This document shows, piece by piece, positions 21,016 to 29,100 of a stretch of 64,000 nt of DNA. The stretch covers positions 1 to 64,000 of the forward strand of contig NZ_CP079199.1 in assembly GCF_024758565.1 (NCBI RefSeq), in the 5' to 3' direction. This stretch comes from Mesomycoplasma ovipneumoniae. GTDB lineage: Bacteria; Bacillota_I; Bacilli_A; Mycoplasmatales; Metamycoplasmataceae. Both the position numbers and the translations under genes were made by a program. The notes under the pieces are model-generated. The model searched no databases. It saw nothing but the letters and a program-made list of their open reading frames with translations, and had not been told where the DNA came from. The stretch's first letter is position 1, and the number at the start of each line of letters is the position of its first letter.

Positions 21016-21913
21016 TTTTGCGACCTTTGTTTACTAAATCTTGGAATGTATGATTTTTTTTTGTTCTCCAATCTTTAATGATACATAAGTTTTTCTTTGT
21101 TTTTTCTCGTACATCAAACATTTCTAACTGCTGAAATTGCTCCGTAGCTTCTTCATAAGGAATTTTAAAAGTGAGACCATCCATCTGCCATATATTCCAT
21201 GAAATTATTTCTGCAATATTGATTAGTTCTTTTTCGGTTGGTTGTCTATTTAGATTTTCTTGCATATACTCACAATATGAAATAAGTAGATTTTCTCTTG
21301 CGATAAGAAGACTATCCCCTTGAAATTCAAATCCATATATACTTTGGAATGCTCTTTCAGATCATTTAAGCCATTCTTCCTCACTAGAGGTATTTTCAGC
21401 TACAATTCTCATTTTTCTATCTAGCATACCTATTCTATCCTTCAACTCAAATGCTTTTCCAGTAACTGTATCATATCTACTAACTAAATAGGGGGCTTCT
21501 CCACAAGTAATCTCAAGTCTTCTCTCGTCAACATAATTTTGCCAAGTTTTATTTTTTTTATCTGGAAATTTGATTTTTTCTATATTAGTTTCCCAACCTT
21601 TTTCAATTTCTCTATTAAATATATTTTCGCTCTCAAACCAAGCATTATCCACAAGATTATTTTGTACATTACAAACCCAACTAGGTGTAAAAATTTCAGC
21701 TTTACCCTTTGTTCTATTATTTTGTTTTTCTTTTGTCTTTAATACCCTAGGTTTAATCACACCTAAATTTTGTCCGATTATAGATTCAAATAAAATTTGA
21801 TAGTGTGAATTATATTTTTCCCCTAGTGAAATATAATCATCAGTCCCTCAAATTATATTTCTATTTGTTGTTCTATCAATCAAAAGGGTTTTAAGAACTT
21901 TTTCACTCCATTT
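20975..21913 (-). CDS. RM#2 small subunit, methylase-like, with an N-terminal frameshift
   Basis: 312 residues from ATG 21913. A longer start at ATG 21945 (MAFTIGVDEGKWSEK) is better supported by similarity of spacing to the upstream regulator remnant, but it is out of frame because of a run of seven A (21899-21905); eight would restore it. The protein has a methylase-like motif X (IFTPSWVCNVQNNLVD) and motif I (LEITCGEAPYL), but no (D/N)PPY that I can find, so it may be an accessory or specificity subunit of the large protein. Its reading runs past a TGA to TAG and overlaps the large gene by 41 nt. It uses both TGG and TGA. Confidence 0.65.
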
Positions 21914-21953
21914 ACCTTCATCTACACCTATTGTAAATGCCATTTATTCATCT

Positions 21954-22095
21954 TCCTTTATTTTTTTCATACAAATCATATTGCCGATATCTGTTCCAAG
22001 TTCTTCACAAATTTTTCCGATGATCGTAAGAGACACCGCATCTCCTCTAACCATTTTTGATATTGTAGTTGAGAAATCACTGTTTTATCCATTAA
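21954..22095 (-). pseudogene. truncated and frameshifted XRE-family regulator, RM#2 control gene
   Basis: The minus strand reads TTISKMVRGDAVSLTIIGKI followed by CEELGTDIGNM and KEDE, the C-terminal half of a helix-turn-helix regulator. Just upstream, LMDKT is in another frame, so one base has been lost. The N-terminal part is absent because the sequence runs into element copy 5. It stops 8 nt before the longer start of the small subunit, consistent with an original regulator-methylase operon. Confidence 0.65.
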
Positions 22096-22103
22096 ATCAT
22101 TCT

Positions 22104-22620
22104 TTTTTGGGGATTTTTTAACTTTTTTGGCAAAGTCAAAAAAATAACTATCAAAGCAAAAACACTAAATTTTAAATCTAAACATTAGGAAAGAAAAATC
22201 TACTTATTAATCAAATAAAGCAAACTAAAAAAGCTAAAATTTTAGCCTAAAAAGCAAAATTATGAAATTTCTAAACTACTTTTTTAGTTTAAAACACTAA
22301 CAAAAAACATAAAAAATACAACTGCTATTTAAACTCAATGTAAATAGAAAACTCGTTTTTACTTAAATTGAGCCTAAAAAAATATGTGAAGTTTTGAAAG
22401 AGCCATAACTAAAAGCCATAAATTTATAGATTTCTAAACGGTTAAATTTATGGCTTTCCATCATATTTTAAAATATAATGGATAAATCGCGCTATCAGAG
22501 CGCATTAGACAAAAACATAACTAATTCCTCCTTAATTCAATATCAAAATTTATTAATTCTTCTTAGTTAGTTTAATTGTAACATAAATTTTTTTTAGACC
22601 AAGCATTTTTTTTTTTTTTT
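22104..22620 (-). mobile_element. dispersed element copy 5, upstream of RM#2
   Basis: Left edge TTTTGGGGATTTTTTAACTT: the inverted end and most of the terminator hairpin are missing. Poly(T) of 15 at 22606-22620. The mini-ORF reads MFLSNALW (the last codon is TGA) through the GCGC hairpin. Very similar to copy 6, including the left junction; together they bracket RM#3. The promoter points left into RM#2. Confidence 0.8.
22575..22602 (-). promoter_or_regulatory. element promoter pointing into RM#2
   Basis: TTGGTC (22602-22597), 16 nt, then TACAAT (22580-22575), next to the poly(A) run. The -10 differs from the TATAAT of most other copies by one base. Confidence 0.55.
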
Positions 22621-22695
22621 AATTAGTAGTAAAAAATTCAGACAATTACTTTTTATCTATGATTTTGATTGAGCCACTTTGGATAATTTTTTCTA

Positions 22696-22892
22696 CTAGT
22701 TTAATTCTTTATGCGCATTTTTACTTTTAGATTTGTTTTTGTAAATTTCTCTAAATTCTTCTACAAATTGCAAAATTGCGTTTTTAACCCTTTAGATTCG
22801 GCAATTTTGATGTATTTAAATTTGTCTTCAATTGTGAATTTGTATTGTTTCATTTTGACACCTTTTTTCAATGTGCCTAAATTAGCGCACTA
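22696..22892 (-). pseudogene. 5' fragment of an IS3-family transposase gene
   Basis: From ATG 22853 the minus strand matches the first part of the transposase gene at 63647 (MKQYKFTIEDKFKYIKIAES). One A is missing in GGGTTAAAAACGC, which breaks the frame, and homology ends after about 50 codons. The upstream bases up to about 22892 match the left end of the other IS copy. The fragment sits exactly where the GHKL gene is cut. Confidence 0.8.
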
Positions 22893-23054
22893 ACTTAAGT
22901 TTGAGATCAATTCTGCGATAACAGGTGGAAATATACTATACAATTTAATTCCTAAGTGGTCTATTGTGTTCCTATCAAATTTTATGCTAAATCCATTATT
23001 TTCCATAAATATACTATCTGATAAAGCTATCAGATCCTCCATTCCTATTTCCAT
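22890..23054 (-). pseudogene. truncated GHKL-type ATPase gene of the RM#3 operon
   Basis: 54 codons beginning MEIGMEDLIALSD, with FDRNTIDHLGIKLYS and ending PPVIAELISN, which resembles the N-terminal motif (E-L-I-x-N) of Hsp90/MutL/MORC-like ATPases. The stop codon is supplied by the end of an IS3-family element, so the protein is cut at the first ATP-binding helix. The start overlaps the end of the nuclease gene. It appears to have been a third gene of the HaeIII-type operon. Confidence 0.6.
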
Positions 23055-24001
23055 CTGCAATCTATCGAAATAATAGTTGTTGGCATACCTATTATTTGTA
23101 TATCAAACTTCAGGCTCGGCTCGACGTTTGTAGATGTATTGTGAATTCTAAAGCTGAATTGCCAACCACCATCAAGATATAATTCCAAGGTATTTTTACT
23201 CTCTGGTTTATATTCTAAACTTACAATTCGTGTTGGAAGTGTTGATATTGGTAATTCAATGCTTCTTTTAAGGTTGTTTCCTTGATTATTTAAAGTGCCT
23301 CTTAAGTTATAACTTTGAATTTGAGTTATTCGTTTGCTATCAATTCCAATAACTTTATAAAAATCAAATTCTCCAAGTAAATACTCCACCATAAGTTTTG
23401 GTATGTCTTTTCCAAACAAATGATTTTGTCTTTCCAATTCACCTTTAAAAGCATTTAACAATGGAATATATACATCATCTTCTTTATTAGGTAAATCACT
23501 CCACTTAGAGCCCTTTTGTTTCTCAGTATCAAGATATTCAAATATAGGCTTAATATCTTCCCAATATTGTTCGGAACAATCTACCCCATACCATTTTCTA
23601 CCAAAATCTAAGTTCTTAGATAGCCTACTATGCTTAACCGCAAAATGATTATGCTTAACACTTAAACCTATTTCCCATTCAATCCCTCGTCTGATAATCA
23701 AGATATCTCTCACATCACCCTCTTTCCCTTTATCATCTGATTGAATTTTTAGTTCAAGATCATCATCCCCGTCATCTAAAATCAAAGGTTCAAGATCAAA
23801 TATAGCGTTAACTCCTGCCAAGGCACTAACTTTATATATTGTTTTTTCAGAGTCAGTTAAAGTATTCCACGCTCTTTCTGCAGCAAAGTAACTACTATTT
23901 TCTTCTATCTTTGCTGGTCTTATTTTAGATATTTCTTCAAATAATGTAATCAGGTAAGCAAACTCATATGCTCTTCCTTGATTATTACTTTTATTGCTCA
24001 T
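23045..24001 (-). CDS. RM#3 type II restriction endonuclease, HaeIII family
   Basis: 318 residues, the same length I recall for R.HaeIII, and with its typical start (SNKSNNQGRAYEFAYLITL) and ERAWNTL motif. HaeIII cuts GGCC. A candidate nuclease region is EWEIGLSVKHNHFAVKHSRL (about residues 109-128). All seven or so tryptophans are TGG and none is TGA, in contrast to resident genes. It follows the methylase by 13 nt and overlaps the start of the truncated ATPase gene. The specificity GGCC is inferred from the family. Confidence 0.87.
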   Translation of the reverse strand: MSNKSNNQGRAYEFAYLITLFEEISKIRPAKIEENSSYFAAERAWNTLTDSEKTIYKVSALAGVNAIFDLEPLILDDGDDDLELKIQSDDKGKEGDVRDILIIRRGIEWEIGLSVKHNHFAVKHSRLSKNLDFGRKWYGVDCSEQYWEDIKPIFEYLDTEKQKGSKWSDLPNKEDDVYIPLLNAFKGELERQNHLFGKDIPKLMVEYLLGEFDFYKVIGIDSKRITQIQSYNLRGTLNNQGNNLKRSIELPISTLPTRIVSLEYKPESKNTLELYLDGGWQFSFRIHNTSTNVEPSLKFDIQIIGMPTTIISIDCRWK

Positions 24002-24014
24002 GACTAACCTGCAA

Positions 24015-25037
24015 TTAATTATCTGTTCCAGTTTTTAATAGATTACTATTTACACTTGAATCATCCAAAGCAGATAGAATTGCTTTAGCCATTTCAAATG
24101 CAAGATTTACTGGCACAGCATTGCCAATCATTTTATATGCATCATTTAAGTTCGTATAGTAAAATTTAAAATTGTCCGGAAACCCTTGAATTCTTGCACA
24201 TTCTCGCACAGTTAGTCTCCTGTAAAGTGTTTCTTTTCCTGGTGCAAATATATTTTTATTTTTTTCTACTTTAGGCATTACTGGCGCCTGCGGATGTAAC
24301 TGACATTGCCTTCCTGAAGCTTGAACTGTAAATGCCTGTTCACCCCACTGTCTCACTCTATTTCTACTCATAAAAATAGGTGAGTATGAACCAATGAAAT
24401 ACTCATGATTCAAAACTTTGCAATTATCTCCATTAGTTTTATTTCCTTCTAATGCCGGTATTGCAGAGTCTTTCAAATCGAAAATTGTATCTTTAAAAGT
24501 TAATTTAGTTTCATAGGATTTTGGCGGTTCAAATTTAACTTTCAAATCCTTCCTAAACCCTACATAAAAAACTCTTTTTCTATCTTGTGGAACACCATAG
24601 TCACTTGCATTTAACAAATGAATAAAGACATCATAACCAGCCTCTTCAAATTGAGAAACTATATTCTCAACAGCATCATTATGCCTTTTAGCCATCATTC
24701 CTTTAACATTTTCGGCAAGAAAAAATTTTGGTTGTTTATCCTTTAAAATGCGTATATATTGATAAAACAATTGCCCACGAGGATCTTCTATTCCTTTTAA
24801 TGAACCAGCCTCACTCCATGATTGGCATGGCGGCCCACCTATAATACCATCACATTCAGGAAACATATCTGAAGGAATATCACAAATATCTCCTTTTATA
24901 AGTATTGTATCATGATTTTTTTCATATGTTTCCCAAATGGTTTTATCATATTCATTTGCAGCTACTACATTAAATCCAGCTTTTTCAAAGCCTAAGTCTA
25001 ACCCTCCAGCTCCTGAAAACAAACTAATCAAATTCAT
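24015..25037 (-). CDS. RM#3 DNA (cytosine-5) methyltransferase, HaeIII family
   Basis: 340 residues from ATG 25037, which has GGAGG nine bases upstream; an upstream in-frame ATG would add residues not found in the family. It starts [20 protein letters not shown] (motif I) and has GGPPCQSW with the catalytic Cys71 (the same number as in M.HaeIII), ENVKG (motif VI), QDRKRVF (motif VIII), a target-recognition region with [20 protein letters not shown], and IGNAVP (motif X). It should methylate GGCC and protect against the partner nuclease. Only TGG is used for tryptophan. Confidence 0.95.
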   Translation of the reverse strand: MNLISLFSGAGGLDLGFEKAGFNVVAANEYDKTIWETYEKNHDTILIKGDICDIPSDMFPECDGIIGGPPCQSWSEAGSLKGIEDPRGQLFYQYIRILKDKQPKFFLAENVKGMMAKRHNDAVENIVSQFEEAGYDVFIHLLNASDYGVPQDRKRVFYVGFRKDLKVKFEPPKSYETKLTFKDTIFDLKDSAIPALEGNKTNGDNCKVLNHEYFIGSYSPIFMSRNRVRQWGEQAFTVQASGRQCQLHPQAPVMPKVEKNKNIFAPGKETLYRRLTVRECARIQGFPDNFKFYYTNLNDAYKMIGNAVPVNLAFEMAKAILSALDDSSVNSNLLKTGTDN

Positions 25038-25038
25038 A

Positions 25039-25110
25039 CTATATTTCCTCCGAAGACTCATTAACACATTCTACAATTTCTGAAATATCACATTCCATAA
25101 ACCAGGACAA
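25039..25110 (-). pseudogene. 3' remnant of an XRE-type regulator, RM#3 control gene
   Basis: The minus strand reads [20 protein letters not shown] and then TAG, just before the methylase start; this matches the tail of Cro/CI-type regulators (the pattern [10 protein letters not shown]). Upstream similarity is lost towards element copy 6 at 25146. The TAG lies between the Shine-Dalgarno and the ATG of the methylase. Confidence 0.55.
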
Positions 25111-25145
25111 AAAAATTAACACTAAGATTGGTTTTTTCCTGGTTT

Positions 25146-25687
25146 ATTTTGGGGATTTTTTAACTTTTTTGACAAAGTCAAAAAAATAACTATCAAGCAA
25201 AAACACTAAATTTTAAATCTAAACATTAGGAAAGAAAAATCTACTTAACAATCAAATAAAGCAAACTAAAAAAGCTAAAATTTTACCTAAAAAGCAAAAT
25301 TATGAAATTTCTAAACTACTTTTTTAGTTTAAAACACTGGCAAAAATCAATTTATGGATGAAATAACAAAAACCAAAAAAATACAACTGCTATTTAAACT
25401 CAATTTAAATAGAAAACTCGTTTTTACTTAAATTGAGCCTAAAAAAATATGTGAAGTTTTGAAAGAGCCATAATTAAAAGCCATAAATTTATAGATTTCT
25501 AAACGGTTAAATTTATGGCATTCCATCATATTTAAAAATATAATGGATAAATCGCGCTATCAGAGCGCATTAGACAAAAACATAACTAATTCCTCCTTAA
25601 TTCTATATCAAAATTTATTAATTCTTCTTAGTTAGTCTAATTGTAACATAAATTTTTTTTAGACCAAGCATTTTTTTTTTTTTTTTT
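25146..25687 (-). mobile_element. dispersed element copy 6, upstream of RM#3
   Basis: The left edge TTTTGGGGATTTTTTAACTT is the same as in copy 5, so the inverted end and terminator are lost. Poly(T) of 17 at 25671-25687. Mini-ORF MFLSNALW, GCGC hairpin (25554-25568) and the other stems are present. The promoter points into RM#3. Confidence 0.8.
25640..25667 (-). promoter_or_regulatory. element promoter pointing into RM#3
   Basis: TTGGTC (25667-25662), 16 nt, then TACAAT (25645-25640), beside the 17-nt poly(A). Confidence 0.55.
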
Positions 25688-25699
25688 GAAAAGTGTTGA

Positions 25700-26106
25700 T
25701 TTTAATGCGCTGGAATATATTTTGAACATAGTTCAAAATATGCATTATTTGATTTTATTAGACAAAAAATATATTTAATTCCTCCTAATTCAATATCAAA
25801 AATTTATTAATTCATTCTTAGTGACTCTATTATAACAGAATTTTATTTTTTGACCAAACATTTTTTTTTTTTTTTTTTGCAAAAGGTTAGTTTTAAAATT
25901 ATAAAAATTAAGATTTTAGGTAAAAAAACCCGAATTTAGCGGTATTTTTGCATATTTATATTCGCTAAAAAGTGAATTTTTGCCACCAAACTGGGAAACT
26001 CGGGGATTTTTGCGTATTTATATTCACTAAAAAGTGAATTTTTGCCATCAAACTTGTGAAACTCGGGGAAACTCGGGACCTCATCAAACTGGCAAACTCG
26101 GGAATG
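25700..26106 (-). mobile_element. variant element copy 6b with stacked right ends
   Basis: It shares the promoter, poly(T) of 18 (25861-25878) and right-end region, but the central hairpins are replaced by a palindrome (ATATTTTGAACATAGTTCAA, about 25711-25735). The mini-ORF start is ATA instead of ATG (ATA TTT TTT GTC TAA after AGGAGG). At the right, two near-identical right ends of about 55 bp (25965-26020 and 26021-26075) and a third partial end follow one another, so several insertions or recombinations have piled up. No gene lies in 25111-26188. Confidence 0.7.
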
Positions 26107-26135
26107 GAATGAATAGTTTTAATTTTTAAGATTAC

Positions 26136-26166
26136 TAAAAGAACAGCAGACATGCTGTTCTTTTTT
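26136..26166. terminator. terminator of the giant-protein operon
   Basis: AAAGAACAGCA pairs perfectly with TGCTGTTCTTT around GACA, with a T tail on the plus side and TTTAG-type AT-rich sequence on the minus side. It lies 23 nt past the stop of giant protein B. Confidence 0.8.
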
Positions 26167-26188
26167 CTTTTTGTTTATATTATTAAAA

Positions 26189-29100
26189 TTATTCTGGCAA
26201 TTCAGGTGGTTTAAATGGACCTAACATTTCATAGTAATTAAGTGGATCGTATAATAACGGGTTACCTCTAGGGTTGGTTATTGATATTATTCAAGACGAT
26301 TTATTATTTTGATTTTCAAAATTTTGAGCTTCATTTGATTGTCACCAATGATCTCATTTAAGATCAGAATTTGACAAAGTAGGATTTTTTTCGTGTCCTT
26401 CCCGATTTTTAACATACATAATATTTCAGGTAGCGCCATGGCTATAATGAGTACCTCCCACTCCACCACGACCAGTTTGAATATAATAAGTTCTTGTATT
26501 GTTATTATTTTTTAGTGTAGGAACCGCTCTATTTAAGAAAAAAATATTATTTAGGACTGCATCATTTGTTGTTCATTCAAATGTAGGAGAAGATCAAAAT
26601 ACTTTTGAAATATGTTTTGGAAATTTATTTATTCTAGGAATTAAATCTAAATTACTTGGGGGTTGGCCTCTTCTTGGTTCTCATAAAGACTTATAATTCC
26701 TTCCTGAATTCATAATTGATACAGCATCATGGGGATCTTTGAATTTAGCATAAGGCATTATATGCCCGGGAGTAGCATAAGGTGAATTAAGAACAAAAGA
26801 ATAGGTTGATGATAATGAATCCAAGGATTGATTTTTAAACTGGAATGAAATTGGTAAATGAACGAGTTTTCCGGCAGGATATCAAAGTCTTTTTGCAGTT
26901 TGAAATTTTTCAGGTAATTCAAATGTTCCAGTGCTAGAGTAAATTGCTCAATAAAGAGTTAAATATTTTATTCCAAAACCAACATCAGTTTTTGTTCTAA
27001 TTGCAACAGGCTCTTCGGGAACGTTTAATTCCACAGGATTATCTCATACATCATTAGCGTTATTACCTTTAACTTTATTAAAAATTGTTGGATCAGGAAC
27101 TTCAAGTTGAGTATTAGATTTAGAAGTATCAAGTTTTTTATTAACAATAACTTTTAGTCAATCTTGTTCTTTATAAGGAGTTAAATGTGGGAACTCGCCA
27201 AAGGGATTGTAATCTTTTCCCGTTTTTTGAATTAAATCAAGCGGATCATAAATTGCATAACTAAATCCAATTAGCCCCGGGTTCATATAATCAACATTAG
27301 TAGGAGTAACAATAACCGCACTAGATTGGAGTCTAAATGTTATTGACTGACTATTATCTACTGGCACTGGTGTGCTAACGGGAGCTGGTATTGGCGTAGA
27401 AGTAGGAACGCTAGTAGTAGTGGTAGCGGTTGAATTGGCACTAGATTTTGAAGGATCAAGATGATATTTAGTTTTGTCTTTAATTGTAATTTGAATCTGT
27501 GCACCAACAATTGACTTTAAAGATTTTGGCTGAACTTTTAAAGTTGCTGTTACTTTTTGGGGATCTCATTTTAAATCTGATAGAACTAAATCGCCATTAA
27601 ATTGTCCTTTTCCTTTTTGTTCGTAATTAGTTGAGGCACTTAATTGTTTTTCAACCTCTGTTTGGTTTTGGCTTTGTCTACCGCTATGAGTCTGGTGCGG
27701 AATTAATTTAAGTTTGAGGTTTTGTTTTAGTCAATCTTTATTTATCGCTGTTCCAGCTTCCTTGTTAAATCTAATATAAACTTGTTCCCCTTCGTAATAA
27801 TCATATCTAAGTGGATGAGATCAAGCTGATTCAAGACTAACAGGCACATTTAATGGAGCAAAATAAATTTTTTGTTGTTTTTTAGAGTTATTAAGTTTAG
27901 ATGCTGTAAAAGGCAGACCTTCAACATCTTTAAGAAATTCTAACAAAGGAGAATCATGCTCAAGATTTTGGATTTTATGGTTATCTTCTGGTGCGGTATG
28001 TGGCTTAATACTGGTTACCTCATAAATTGATCCAGGCTCAAGATTTGAAATATTAAAAGTTAATTTTCTAGTTTTAACATCAATTAAAACTGGGTTAGAG
28101 TTCGAATCAATAAAACGGTCTAATCCATATTGAGGAAATACTTTTTTGTAATATAACATAAAAGGAACATCAGCAATTGAATTAGTTTGTTTTTCATCTT
28201 TAAGTTCAACAGTAATATTTACATTTGTTGTTGAAATTGGAGTTAGAGTCAATGGATTTGAAGCCGCTAAATTTAATTTTTTAGCTGTAGTACGAAACTC
28301 ACGTAGAGATTGTTTTGCTCCTGAGGCAATTTCGGGGGCAAATGGAACTGTAAAATCTTGACTAAGTTGATTTGTGGTCGAAGTTCCGCCACCGCCAGCG
28401 CCATTACCGGTACTTTTTTCTAATTTTAGAGTTATATTATTATACTCAGTAAATTGTTCAAGATTTTCAACTTTGAAGGTGATTGAATTTGCTTCTGGCG
28501 AAGTGCTAGGAGATTCCTTGGTTCCTGTTTTGGTATCGACAGATCCGGTAGTTTGTTGGGGTTGAGGTTGTTGAACCCCTTGGGTTGATTGTTTTTTAGT
28601 TACAGTGAATTTAGGGTTAAAGCCAGCATCTTGGAGATCTTTAGTTCAACCTTCAAGTTTAATTTTAGCATGATTGTCTTCAATTTCTTCTTTTATAATA
28701 TCTGTAATTAAAGGCTGAGTAATAAAATCAAGAATAACTCGACTTCCTGAGGTGCTTGGAACAGTAACGGTTGGAGAAGTTGGAGAAGTTGAAGAAGTTG
28801 GAGAAGAACCTGAAGAAGTTCCAAATTTCCACCCAGCAACTAAATTAGGATTTTCAACTTTTGAATCCTCATCAACTTTAAGATCGACAGTTTTTGATGT
28901 TAAAGCGTTAATTTTATATTTTATTCCAGGCTCAAGTATATTTAAAAATTTAAAAGTAGCTTGTAATTTATCTTGATCAGATCCTGGCGTACCAGTACCT
29001 CCGCCTGATGAATTAGTAGGGGTGGTAATCAAGGTTGTAGCACCAATTGATTGGGATTGATCGCCTTTTTCTAAATATAAAGTAACAAGATCATCTTTTA

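Noticed and set aside
16954..25687. RM#2 and RM#3 region as a classical composite transposon
   Set aside because: Neither the elements nor the cassettes contain a transposase, and the flanking elements lack complete inverted ends, so recombination is a better explanation than transposition as a unit.
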